Made by a program: the position numbers and the translations under genes. A stretch of DNA of 64,000 nucleotides from Ignavibacteria bacterium (GTDB lineage Bacteria > Bacteroidota > Ignavibacteria > Kapaibacteriales > UBA2268). The stretch lies in NCBI GenBank assembly GCA_012518115.1, contig JAAYTD010000014.1, forward strand, positions 1 through 64,000, written 5' to 3'. Shown in pieces: positions 25,536 to 34,324 of the stretch. Position 1 is the first letter of the stretch; each line of letters starts with the position of its first letter. The notes under the pieces were generated by a model. It was not told the DNA's origin, made no database searches, and saw only the letters and a program-made list of their open reading frames with translations.

Positions 25536-26657
25536 ATGAAGCCTGTAAAAGTTTTATTAGTCGATGATTCGCTTTTTATGCGAAATGCTTTAAGAAAAAT
25601 GTTAAGTACACCAGAGATAGATGTTGTAGGAACTGCTTTAAATGGAGAAGAAGCAGTTGAGAAAAACTTATCTCTTAATCCTGATATTATCTTGCTTGAT
25701 ATAGAAATGCCTATCATGAATGGCTTAGTAGCACTTAAGCATATAATGGAAACTAATCCTGTGCCGGTAATAATGTTTAGTTCTCTTACTAAAGAAGGAG
25801 CTAATGAGACATTAGAAGCTTTATCATTAGGTGCTGTCGATTTTGTTCCTAAACAAACTTCAGTCGATTTTAATATAAATGCTTATAAAAATGAACTAAT
25901 TGAAAAAATTATACATTTTGGTTCAAACGCTTTTTTAAGATCAAATTTAAAAGCAAGATATAAAAAAACATCTCCTAGAACCACTATACAAGTAGAGCCA
26001 CGTGAAAGTAAAACTCCTATTCAAGGTAATACAAAATATGCTACCCCGGTAGAACCAAAGTATAAAACGGATAGAAAACGTCCAAAAGCTTCTGATATTA
26101 AAATTATCGGTATAGGAATTTCAACAGGTGGTCCAGGATCTTTACAAGAAGTAATTCCATTTATAAACCCTGATATTCCTGTACCTATTGTTATTGTACA
26201 ACACATGCCACCTTTGTTTACAGCTACGCTTGCAAAACGCTTAGACCAAATTTCAACTATTAACGTTAAAGAAACAGAAGATGGCGAATATCTAAAGCCA
26301 GGTACAGTTTATATTGCTAAAGCTGGTTCGCAAGTTATAGTAACACGAAAACATACAATAGCACATACAAACGAGCCACCTAATCAATTGTTTAATCCTT
26401 CTGTGAATGTTTTAATAGACTCTATGAATAAAGTATATAATGGGGATGTAGTAGGGATAATTATGACAGGTATGGGAAATGACGGATGTGCTGCCTTGAC
26501 TGAATTAGCAAAATCTGGTGGATATGTTATATCACAGGATATAGACTCTTGTGTTGTTGCGGGAATGCCAAAAGCGGTTATAGATGCAAAAATAGCACAC
26601 GAAATTCATCCACTGCGTGATATAGCAGGAACTATTAATGCTTTATTTTATCGCTAA
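25536..26657 (+). CDS. cheB: Chemotaxis response regulator protein-glutamate methylesterase CheB
   Basis: CheB demethylates (and can deamidate) glutamyl residues of chemoreceptors when phosphorylated by CheA. The receiver domain (residues 4-120) has the acid pair in LLVDDS, phospho-acceptor Asp55 in LLDIEMP, the SS switch in VIMFSS and the Lys in FVPKQ. A linker of about 60 residues rich in Pro, Lys and Thr follows. The methylesterase domain (about 185-373) has the catalytic Ser in GISTGGPGSLQ, His in VQHMPP and Asp in MTGMGNDG. A GGAGG ribosome site lies 5 nt before the ATG. No cheR, cheA or receptor gene is adjacent; the next gene encodes an acidic protein of unknown function. Confidence 0.96.
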   Translation: MKPVKVLLVDDSLFMRNALRKMLSTPEIDVVGTALNGEEAVEKNLSLNPDIILLDIEMPIMNGLVALKHIMETNPVPVIMFSSLTKEGANETLEALSLGAVDFVPKQTSVDFNINAYKNELIEKIIHFGSNAFLRSNLKARYKKTSPRTTIQVEPRESKTPIQGNTKYATPVEPKYKTDRKRPKASDIKIIGIGISTGGPGSLQEVIPFINPDIPVPIVIVQHMPPLFTATLAKRLDQISTINVKETEDGEYLKPGTVYIAKAGSQVIVTRKHTIAHTNEPPNQLFNPSVNVLIDSMNKVYNGDVVGIIMTGMGNDGCAALTELAKSGGYVISQDIDSCVVAGMPKAVIDAKIAHEIHPLRDIAGTINALFYR

Positions 26658-26671
26658 TTGGGAAATAAAAT

Positions 26672-27589
26672 ATGGAGAAAACAAACGATAAACAAGATAT
26701 TTTCTTATTCGAAGAAGAATTTCCTGTAGAAAATGTTGTAAATAGAGAAAAACCAGCTGATATAGATGACGAAAAAGATAATAAAGAAGAAGAAATACAA
26801 TCACTTTATATTTCAAAAAAAGATTTATCTTCAATTTTAGAAACAAATCCTGATTTAATTATTCAGAAAAAGGATGCTTCAGGGGATTTTATAGAATTAT
26901 TAGCTAAGAATTTATCTAAACGAAAGTTGTTAGAAAATGAAGACGATTTTATAGAAATTGCAATTCCTGTAAATAAAAAAAATATAGAAGACGACGAGGA
27001 TAATTATGCATATGATGATGAAGATGAGGAACAGTATTATTTTGATGAAGAAACAGGAGATTATCATCAAATTTCTAAAGAAGAATTAGCTGAAGTTGAT
27101 AGAAAGAAAAAATTACGTGATAAACTGACGGCATTATCTGAAAAATTTGAAGAAAAGAAATATCAACTTGATCCTGATACTGTAAGAGTTCAACAACTTA
27201 AAGAAGGATTTAGTGATTATATAAATGTTCCGAAGGTGTCCGGGAATAAACAAAGAAATTACTCCGATAGATATATTCCGAGTGATTCAATCAAAGAAGA
27301 TGTATCAAAAATAGAATTTGCTGATTTAGAATTAAATGTAAGAAACAAAGAAATGAAAAAAACTTCTATTTTGATTAATCGCAACGAAAAATCGGAAATA
27401 GAGTCAATAGAAGTATTATGTAGATGCAATGAAAAAACAATTATAAAGTTTGATGTTGGTGAAGATGATATTGACGAAGTAAGTAAATTTACTGATAAAA
27501 CAGTACTCGTTGTTGACACGATACTTGATAATGAAACAGAAAAAGAACTTAAAGAAGAATCTGACGAAGAAAACTACGATACATATTGA
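26672..27589 (+). CDS. Acidic protein of unknown function, co-transcribed with cheB
   Basis: The 305-residue protein lacks a signal peptide and membrane segments. It is very acidic, with clusters such as DDEKDNKEEE (about 32-41), EDDEDNYAYDDEDEEQYYFD (about 110-130) and a Glu/Asp-rich C-terminus. The centre (about 145-175) is a charged helical stretch. Residues 225-285 look like a small compact beta domain (EMKKTSILINRNEKSEIESI, then VLCRCNEKTIIKFDVGEDD and KTVLVVDTIL). I recognise no family. It starts 14 nt after cheB, so a role connected with chemotaxis or motility is an inference from position only. Confidence 0.6.
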   Translation: MEKTNDKQDIFLFEEEFPVENVVNREKPADIDDEKDNKEEEIQSLYISKKDLSSILETNPDLIIQKKDASGDFIELLAKNLSKRKLLENEDDFIEIAIPVNKKNIEDDEDNYAYDDEDEEQYYFDEETGDYHQISKEELAEVDRKKKLRDKLTALSEKFEEKKYQLDPDTVRVQQLKEGFSDYINVPKVSGNKQRNYSDRYIPSDSIKEDVSKIEFADLELNVRNKEMKKTSILINRNEKSEIESIEVLCRCNEKTIIKFDVGEDDIDEVSKFTDKTVLVVDTILDNETEKELKEESDEENYDTY

Positions 27590-27649
27590 TTAGTATAACA
27601 ACTGAGAAACAATTTATAAATAAATTATAGTAAAAAAATAAATGCAAAA

Positions 27650-28741
27650 ATGAAAAATCTAGATGAAATTAAAGATGTTTTAGCAAAAATTAAAGATGCT
27701 GATTTAGGGATAACACTAAAAGAATTAGACGGATTAAAAAATGTAAGTTTGCTAGATAATAAGTTAAAGATAGAACTTGCCTTACCAGGTCCTATTACAT
27801 ATTTAAAAAAAGATTATGAGAAAATAATCGCAACTAATCTTTCCGAAGCTGATATTCCTGTAGAATTTAGCTTGGAAATAACAGAAAAAGAGTGTAAACG
27901 TAAAGATGAAGAAACGTTAGATGAACAGCGACCTTCTAAATTGAAAAATATAAAACATATTATTGCTATCTCTTCAGGAAAAGGAGGTGTTGGTAAGTCT
28001 ACAATATCAGCAAACATAGCAGTAGAACTTGCAAATCAAGGTTCAAAAGTTGGAATTTTAGATGCTGATATTTATGGTCCAAGTCAAACAGTAATGTTTG
28101 GAATTGAAGGTGAAGTTATGGAAGCTACAACCGACCAGCATGGAAATACAACAGCTTTTCCTATAGAAAAATATGGAGTAAAAATCGCGTCAATAGGTTC
28201 TGTTTTGAATAGAGGTGATGTTGCAGCACTACGTGGTCCAATGCTTTCACGTATATTAAATTTATTCTGCGATCAAGTAGAGTGGGGTGAACTTGATTAT
28301 TTGATATTTGATTTACCGCCCGGAACGGGAGATGTACATTTAACTTTTGCACAACAGATTTATCCTGATGGTGTAGTTCTTATTACCACTCCACAAGAGA
28401 TTTCACTTGCTGATGTGCGACGTGGTGCAGCCTTATTTAAGAAACTTGATGTAGCTATTTTAGGTGTTGTTGAAAATATGAGCTATTTTATTCCGCCTGA
28501 TATGCCCGATAAAAAATATTATATTTTTGGAGAAGGAGGTGGAAGAGAGATAGCAGTAGAACTCGACTTATTATTACTTGGAGAAATTCCGTTCAGTGTT
28601 ATGATGAGAGAGATGAGTGATTCAGGAAAACCTATTGTTTTACAAGATGATAAAAATTTCCAAAAAGAAATCTTGAAAGATATAACTGCCAATATAATAA
28701 GTGAGTTAAGAAGGAAAGAGTACAGTAAAGCAAATGCGTAA
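27650..28741 (+). CDS. mrp: Mrp/ApbC-type iron-sulfur cluster carrier ATPase
   Basis: The 363-residue P-loop ATPase is expected to carry or insert Fe-S clusters. The N-terminal 80 residues form a MIP18/DUF59-like domain. The ATPase domain begins at about residue 103 with the deviant Walker A SSGKGGVGKST, followed by VGILDADIYGPSQ, ALRGPMLSRIL, YLIFDLPPGTGDVHLT and TTPQEISLADVRRG. The C-terminal CPxC cluster-binding motif of many Mrp proteins is absent: NMSYFIPPDMPDKKYYIFGE stands in its place, the arrangement I associate with Bacteroidota-type Mrp. It overlaps the next gene by 8 nt. Confidence 0.92.
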   Translation: MKNLDEIKDVLAKIKDADLGITLKELDGLKNVSLLDNKLKIELALPGPITYLKKDYEKIIATNLSEADIPVEFSLEITEKECKRKDEETLDEQRPSKLKNIKHIIAISSGKGGVGKSTISANIAVELANQGSKVGILDADIYGPSQTVMFGIEGEVMEATTDQHGNTTAFPIEKYGVKIASIGSVLNRGDVAALRGPMLSRILNLFCDQVEWGELDYLIFDLPPGTGDVHLTFAQQIYPDGVVLITTPQEISLADVRRGAALFKKLDVAILGVVENMSYFIPPDMPDKKYYIFGEGGGREIAVELDLLLLGEIPFSVMMREMSDSGKPIVLQDDKNFQKEILKDITANIISELRRKEYSKANA

Positions 28742-29705
28742 TTTATTGTTTAAAATAGTATTGTTTTTTGCAAATATATTTTTTGTAAGTAGTATCTTTG
28801 CTCAAGAAATAAATATAGAAGAAGAAAAAAACAAACAAAAATTGTTTGAACTTGGTGTTACTGCAAACTTTGAAAAGTCTATAAGTTATTTCGATAAAAA
28901 TGGGAAAGTTCAAGTAACTGATACTATTTATTATCAAAAAGAAGGTGATAGCACTGTAGCATATTATCCGTACACGACAGATAAAGCGAGGCGAAATTAT
29001 GTGCTTGATGTTTCAGTATATAATCCATTAACTAACTATTTTTTAAAACAATTAACTGTTGAATTGCCATTTAGCTATTATTCAATAAAAGAACAATTTA
29101 CTAATGATTCGGCAGTATTAGCACGAAAATACACGAGAAATGAGGATTCGCGATATGAGTTTGACGGACTTGGTTTTGATTTAAGTCTTTTTCGAATAAA
29201 TACAAAGTATATAGATTTTGATATATTTACGAAACTTTATATTCCATTTTATAAATATGAAAGTCTCTCAGATTCTACAGAAGATATAATGTATAATAAA
29301 AAGATAGAATTAGGTAGAGAAAAAGAATTTGCGTTAGCTTCTAATGTGCGGGCTAAAATATCTAAATTCCGTTTTGGAATAGAGGGAATATATCAGATGC
29401 GTGCAGGCGATTTCACAGATAGAATTTTATCAAAGCTTTATTTGGCTTTTTCTAACGTAAAAAACACGGAGATTTATACGAATCTAAATTATATTTATTC
29501 TTTAGGTGAATATCAGGAAAAATATAAAGTAAGCCAATGGCGAACAACTTTATATGAGCGATATTTTGATGCAGAAGTCGGTTTTAAAATAGCATTTACT
29601 GAGAATTGGGTTGCTGATATTGCTTATGCAGTTAAAATTTGGGGTGAAAATACTCCAGCTAGAAATAATATAAGGTTAAACTTAGCATATGTTTTTACAA
29701 AATAA
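28734..29705 (+). CDS. Putative outer-membrane or periplasmic protein, unknown function
   Basis: The 323-residue product starts inside the end of mrp (8-nt overlap) and has a signal peptide (about residues 5-23, ending SIFAQ). Mature sequence shows long alternating strands typical of beta-barrels: KARRNYVLDVSVYNPLT, LTVELPFSYYSI, YEFDGLGFDLSLFRIN, DIFTKLYIPFYKYE, RFGIEGIYQMRAGDF, NTEIYTNLNYIYSLGEY and WVADIAYAVKIWG. The end, IRLNLAYVFTK, is barrel-like though not terminated by Phe. It may be a porin-like or structural envelope protein. Coupling to mrp need not mean functional linkage. Confidence 0.6.
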   Translation: MRNLLFKIVLFFANIFFVSSIFAQEINIEEEKNKQKLFELGVTANFEKSISYFDKNGKVQVTDTIYYQKEGDSTVAYYPYTTDKARRNYVLDVSVYNPLTNYFLKQLTVELPFSYYSIKEQFTNDSAVLARKYTRNEDSRYEFDGLGFDLSLFRINTKYIDFDIFTKLYIPFYKYESLSDSTEDIMYNKKIELGREKEFALASNVRAKISKFRFGIEGIYQMRAGDFTDRILSKLYLAFSNVKNTEIYTNLNYIYSLGEYQEKYKVSQWRTTLYERYFDAEVGFKIAFTENWVADIAYAVKIWGENTPARNNIRLNLAYVFTK

Positions 29706-29749
29706 TTTTTTAATATAGAATATAATATTTAATATAACTGGAGGAAAGT

Positions 29750-30280
29750 ATGGCGAATGTTTTTATTATAGGAAATACAAATTGTACTAAAGACTCTTTG
29801 GAATATAATTTAGCAAAAGAGATAGGAGCGAAAGTATCTAAATGTGTTAACAATATCCTAACAGGTGGTTTTAAAGGGGTAGCTGAAGGAGTATATGAAG
29901 GGGCAAAGGCGGCTAATGAAAATTGTGGCAGGATTTCTATATTATGTAAAGAAATTAGATTGCCTCATAATAATTTACATACGATGTACTTAGATGTTGC
30001 AAGCTATTTTGATTATATAAAACTTAGTATAACTAATTCTGATTTATTTGTTTTTCTCCCAGGAAATTTTTCTATACTGTCTTTTTTATCTGTATGTCTA
30101 AATTTACAAGAGTTAAATTTATTTGACAAGCCTAAACCTATAATTTGTGTAGGTGAACAATTGCGTGAAGTTATAGAAATGCTAGCTTTCTTTAATGAAG
30201 ATGTAATTGAAATTTATAAAAATATAATAATGGTTTCGTCAGCTGAAGAAGTTGTAGAGGCGATAAGAGAAAATATATAA
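29750..30280 (+). CDS. LOG/SLOG-family-like Rossmann protein
   Basis: The 176-residue cytosolic protein begins with MANVFIIGNTNCTKDSLEYN and has NNILTGGFKGVAEGVYEGAK (about 43-62), the nucleotide-binding GG.xGVxE..Y.GA pattern of LOG/TIGR00725-type proteins. SDLFVFLPGNFSILSFLSVC (about 97-116) corresponds to the PGGxGTxxE segment, with the canonical PGGxGT read as PGNFSI, so the LOG phosphoribohydrolase motif is not intact. A nucleotide- or sugar-binding role without classical activity is possible. A GGAGG site lies 5-10 nt before the ATG. The gene is preceded by the outer-membrane-type gene and followed by the Omp28-like gene. Confidence 0.6.
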   Translation: MANVFIIGNTNCTKDSLEYNLAKEIGAKVSKCVNNILTGGFKGVAEGVYEGAKAANENCGRISILCKEIRLPHNNLHTMYLDVASYFDYIKLSITNSDLFVFLPGNFSILSFLSVCLNLQELNLFDKPKPIICVGEQLREVIEMLAFFNEDVIEIYKNIIMVSSAEEVVEAIRENI

Positions 30281-30359
30281 AACAATCTGTTATACGATAA
30301 AAATAGAAACAATGTAAAACAATATATTCTTTTAATTAATTTATAGAGGCTTTTTTGCT

Positions 30360-33224
30360 ATGAAAAAAAACATCTATTACATTTTATCATTATTATTAAT
30401 ATCCTTATTTTCAACTTATAATATATATGCTCAAAAATGGGTGAGCAAAAAAGTTGAAAAAAAGAATGTAATTTTAGAAGAATTTACCGGAATAAATTGT
30501 GGTTACTGTCCTGAAGGTCATAAAATTGCAAATGGTCTTACTGCAAGTAATCCCGGTAAAGTATTTTTAGTTAATGTACATGCTGGTTATTACGCGACAC
30601 CTGGTGCAGGGCAAATAGATTTACGTACGCCAGATGGCAATGCAATTGCACAAGCTATGCAAGTAACGTCTTTTCCTTCGGCTGCTGTAAATCGTGAATT
30701 TATAGACCAAAATACTTGGCTTTTTTCCAGGAATGTATGGGCGCAGCTTGCTGGTTTAATAATAAAGGACGACTCGCCGGTAAATATTGCTACAAGAGCA
30801 CGTATTAATCCTGCAACTCGTAAATTAACGGTAGAAGTAGAATTATATTATACAAGTACTGTAAATGCATATAATTTTATTACTGTTATGCTTACGCAAA
30901 ATAATATTTTGGGATCTCAAGCAGGAGCTAATACTTATCCTGAAAATATAAAAGATGGAAAGTATATTCATAATCATGTCTTGCGTAAAATTATTTCTAA
31001 TAACGGTTTCAAGGGTGATCCTGTTGAGCAAACAGAAGCAGGAAACTATGTGTACCGTAAGTATGAATGGAACTTGCCTGATAAAATCCAAAACATACCT
31101 GTAGTTATTGAAGATCTAAATGTTGTAGCTCATATTACCTCAGCGATAGGTTTGACATCGGGAATACCTCTGCGTGTATATAATGTTGCAGGAAGCAAAG
31201 TTTCAACTTCTTTTGCTGAGGAGAACGAGAAACTTATTTTGGTTGAAAAGTTTACAAATGCTAATTCTGATGAGTGTGCAAAATTAAATATAGAAGAAGG
31301 AGTTATAGATTATTTACAAGATAATACAAAAAAAATAGTTACTGTTGAATATCACTCTGCTGAACCAAAAGGAGATCCAATGTATGACTTTGATAATTCG
31401 TTTTCGTATCAACGTGGAGTGAATTATTATGGTGCTAAAACAGTTCCGGCAATGCTTGTTGACGGTAAAAAAGTTGAGAAAAACAATAAAGCGACTTTAG
31501 AAAATATGATTTCTATGGCTGCTAACTCTTCATACTTAAGTATAGAACCAAGGTTTAATATTAGTAACGGAAAAATAAAGGTAGATGTGGATGTGAACTC
31601 CGAAGTACAACTGACAAATTTAGCTTTGCGTGTTGTAGTATTGGAAGCAGCCGTATTTTATCCTGAATCACCGGGCACAAGTTCTGAAAAAGAATTCTAT
31701 TTTGTGGCACGCCATATGTTGCCAGATGCAACAGGTACAAAATTTGGTATAGAAGAAAAAGGTACTAGAAAGTTTTCACTTGAAAAAGAACTTGATTTAG
31801 AAAAACTTGATAAAAACAAAATTTATGTAGCTGTTTTTGTTCAAGATGAAAAAAATAAAGAGGTGCTTCAAACAGCTATAACCAGAAATCTTGAATTTTT
31901 AACTATAAATGTTGAAACAACAGATAACTTATATTCAGTAGTTTCTCCTAAGGCTGAAAAAACACACGCATTTAGTGTGGAAAATTCTTCAAACGTGCCT
32001 GTTGAAATCAGTTTGAGACCAATTGACGCTAAAGAGGACTGGCAATATTCTATGCCTATTCCACAAACTTCAGAATTAACTGCTAATACAAAAAAAACTT
32101 ACAGTTTTAAGACTAAGTACACGGGCGATAAAGCAAGTGCATTTCAAAGTGGATATGAAATTGAAGTCATAGGTTGTACAACTAATAAGAATTTTGAGCC
32201 GGGAATAGTTGTTTATCCACCAGTGAAAAAAGTAGATTTTGTTGATATTACAGATAAAACGAAAGCAGTTTATATTTATGGAAAAGGAATAAGTAGTGAA
32301 AACTCTTCTTCTGCCAATATAGCAGCTTTTGAAAAAGTAAATTTGTTGAGAGATAGGTTAGCAGCGGTACCTTTTATTGGTGATGAATTATTCAAAACAA
32401 AAGTTTTAGATGATTTTGAGTTTGTTGGAATGACTGTTGATGAAGAAAACAAAGAAAACTTCATGCATAATGCTAAACCTGCATTAGAGAAAATGAGCTC
32501 ACTTGTAGCAGCAGATAAAAAAGTATATTTTTCTGCTACGAAACAAAATGAGGTAGTAGCAAATAATAAAGCTCAATTTCCTGTTGAAACAAAAGCTATT
32601 ACAGATTTTTACGGAAATTTATTTGGTGTAGCTATTAAAAACAATGTTAAAACTTCAGCTATGACAGCTATTAATTTGTTCTCTAAGTGGCCTGCAATTG
32701 AAAGTTTTAATGAAAAATCCAATACAGATGTTTTTGAATTAAAGAAGAATACTATAAAGTCAATTTATGAATTGCAAGACAAGTCAATAGTTGCTGTTGC
32801 TGCAGATAATCCTTATGATGATACAAAAAATAGATGCATTTTATTTGGATTTGATTTAGCTGCAATTTCAGAAGATGCAAAACGAAACGAAGTTGCAAGT
32901 AATATCGTTAAATGGCTATACAATGATGATGGATCTGTAGAAGAATTATATAACGGAACAGATGGCTTAAAATTAGAAGCGCATGAAAATCCGATTGTAG
33001 AAAATTTTACAGTTAAAGCTATTAATCAAGGTAAAATGGATGTTGAAGCTGATATATATATTATTGATATTTCAGGCAAAAAAATCAAAACGATATTTAG
33101 TGGCAAGCTAGCTACAGGTGATAATTATTTTACTGTAAATATTGAAAATATAGCTATCGGTCAATATATCATTGTTGCTGAAACTGCATTAGGAAAAGCT
33201 TTTATGCAGATTGTAAAAAAATAA
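30360..33224 (+). CDS. Omp28-like thioredoxin-fold surface protein with T9SS sorting domain
   Basis: The 954-residue protein has a signal peptide (residues 5-25, ending NIYAQ). Residues about 35-300 match the Omp28 family, with a thioredoxin-like fold: VILEEFTGINCGYCPEGHKI holds a CxxC pair, followed by VFLVNVHAGYYATPG and QAMQVTSFPSAAVNRE. A second, related module follows (about 295-520: LVEKFTNANSDECAKLNIEE, then FSYQRGVNYYGAKTVPAMLV), in which the CxxC is lost. The C-terminal 80 residues form a T9SS sorting domain (EADIYIIDISGKKIKTIFSG, ending with a YIIVAETALGKAF strand). It should be exported to the cell surface. An active redox role for the first module is possible but unproven. Confidence 0.85.
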   Translation: MKKNIYYILSLLLISLFSTYNIYAQKWVSKKVEKKNVILEEFTGINCGYCPEGHKIANGLTASNPGKVFLVNVHAGYYATPGAGQIDLRTPDGNAIAQAMQVTSFPSAAVNREFIDQNTWLFSRNVWAQLAGLIIKDDSPVNIATRARINPATRKLTVEVELYYTSTVNAYNFITVMLTQNNILGSQAGANTYPENIKDGKYIHNHVLRKIISNNGFKGDPVEQTEAGNYVYRKYEWNLPDKIQNIPVVIEDLNVVAHITSAIGLTSGIPLRVYNVAGSKVSTSFAEENEKLILVEKFTNANSDECAKLNIEEGVIDYLQDNTKKIVTVEYHSAEPKGDPMYDFDNSFSYQRGVNYYGAKTVPAMLVDGKKVEKNNKATLENMISMAANSSYLSIEPRFNISNGKIKVDVDVNSEVQLTNLALRVVVLEAAVFYPESPGTSSEKEFYFVARHMLPDATGTKFGIEEKGTRKFSLEKELDLEKLDKNKIYVAVFVQDEKNKEVLQTAITRNLEFLTINVETTDNLYSVVSPKAEKTHAFSVENSSNVPVEISLRPIDAKEDWQYSMPIPQTSELTANTKKTYSFKTKYTGDKASAFQSGYEIEVIGCTTNKNFEPGIVVYPPVKKVDFVDITDKTKAVYIYGKGISSENSSSANIAAFEKVNLLRDRLAAVPFIGDELFKTKVLDDFEFVGMTVDEENKENFMHNAKPALEKMSSLVAADKKVYFSATKQNEVVANNKAQFPVETKAITDFYGNLFGVAIKNNVKTSAMTAINLFSKWPAIESFNEKSNTDVFELKKNTIKSIYELQDKSIVAVAADNPYDDTKNRCILFGFDLAAISEDAKRNEVASNIVKWLYNDDGSVEELYNGTDGLKLEAHENPIVENFTVKAINQGKMDVEADIYIIDISGKKIKTIFSGKLATGDNYFTVNIENIAIGQYIIVAETALGKAFMQIVKK

Positions 33225-33240
33225 GAATTATGTGAATTCA

Positions 33241-33279
33241 AAAAAAAGCGTTTTTCAAAATATGAGAAACGCTTTTTTT
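33241..33279. terminator. Bidirectional terminator between the Omp28-like gene and ssb
   Basis: GCGTTTTTC (33248-33256) pairs with GAGAAACGC (33264-33272), all nine positions paired with one G-T wobble. The stem is flanked by seven A on the left and seven T on the right, so it can end transcription from both converging genes. Confidence 0.85.
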
Positions 33280-33311
33280 ATAAACATATCAACTCTAATA
33301 AATAGAGAAAG

Positions 33312-33797
33312 TTATACATCTAAAAAATTGTTCTTTTTGTCTTTTTTATCGGACAAATCAGTAAGAAAACTATCATCATCAAAATCTAAAAATTGAAAGT
33401 CGTCTATGTTATCCGAATCATTATCCATTAAAGGTTGTGAGTAATCTTGGTCGTCTTTATTTTTTTTACCGTCTAAAAGTAGCATATTATCGGCAAGTAT
33501 TTCAACAATATGTTTACGATTACCATTTTTATCTTCTATTTTACGTGTTTGTAATTTACCTTCAATATATATTCTTGCACCTTTTTTTACTAGTTTCTGA
33601 CAAATTTCAGCTAAACCGCGCCAAGCTACAATCGTATGCCAGTCTGTATGTTCTTGTAAATTACCGGAGCGATCTTTCCATGAGTCTGTTGTAGCTAAGT
33701 TAAATGAAACTACTGGAATACCGCTAGGAGTATGCTTTAATTCAGGGTCTTTTCCTACATTTCCAATCAGCATTACTTTGTTCAAAGTTCTTGACAT
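33312..33797 (-). CDS. ssb: Single-stranded DNA-binding protein with atypical C-terminal tip
   Basis: The 161-residue protein has the OB fold at residues 1-105 (LNKVMLIGNVGKDPELKHTP, ATTDSWKDRSG, TDWHTIVAWRGLAEICQKLV, KGARIYIEGKLQTRK, EILADNMLLLD). The C-terminal tail is acidic. Bacterial SSBs usually end in a DDDIPF-like tip that binds partner proteins; here a similar DFDDDSF occurs at 138-144, followed by 17 further residues (LTDLSDKKDKKNNFLDV). The gene stands alone, convergent with the Omp28-like gene and sharing its terminator. Confidence 0.93.
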   Translation of the reverse strand: MSRTLNKVMLIGNVGKDPELKHTPSGIPVVSFNLATTDSWKDRSGNLQEHTDWHTIVAWRGLAEICQKLVKKGARIYIEGKLQTRKIEDKNGNRKHIVEILADNMLLLDGKKNKDDQDYSQPLMDNDSDNIDDFQFLDFDDDSFLTDLSDKKDKKNNFLDV

Positions 33798-33889
33798 TCT
33801 TTTTACCCAATTAAATTTAAAAATAAAAACACAAATATAGTAAATATTTGACGTAAAAAAAAAGATATTGTTTCTATGTTGAAAAATCT

Positions 33890-34312
33890 TTATGATTTTT
33901 TTCCGTAATTTATTATATAATATCTATCATCAATTTTTTTTACATCAAAAAAAACTTTTCGCAAATAGCCAAACTCTATAATTATATTGTAAATATCATC
34001 AGTTTGAGATAGAGATTTATCCGTAATATCGGCTTCGCCTATATATCGCTTTATACGTGAAACTTCGCTCGAAATTTCATATTTTTCTTCTGCTGAATAT
34101 AATGTGTTATTAGGTTTAGCTAGTAAATCTGTTGCTGCTAAAATATTATCGTTTTGAGTTTCACTTATAAATAATAATATTGTACCGAGGGGAGAGTTTC
34201 GAGAAGCTTCAACTTTTTCTTCTTCGATAACAATTTTTTTCCCTTTAATAACAAATAATTCACAACTTGTGAAAAGCAATATGAATAATAAAATAAAAAT
34301 GTTTTTTTTCAT
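33890..34312 (-). CDS. Small putative lipoprotein, unknown function
   Basis: The 140-residue protein has a lipoprotein signal peptide (LLFTSC, Cys at about 17). The mature part contains a mixed helical/strand domain with SPLGTILLFISETQNDNILA (about 40-59), a charged stretch, and a C-terminal strand pair (IIIEFGYLRKVFFDVKKIDD, then RYYIINYG) similar in layout to small NTF2-like or DUF4878-type domains. I could not assign a family. It starts 12 nt after the alpha/beta hydrolase gene and is the last gene of a three-gene group (ABC ATPase, hydrolase, lipoprotein). Confidence 0.55.
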   Translation of the reverse strand: MKKNIFILLFILLFTSCELFVIKGKKIVIEEEKVEASRNSPLGTILLFISETQNDNILAATDLLAKPNNTLYSAEEKYEISSEVSRIKRYIGEADITDKSLSQTDDIYNIIIEFGYLRKVFFDVKKIDDRYYIINYGKKS

Positions 34313-34324
34313 TTCTAATAAATT

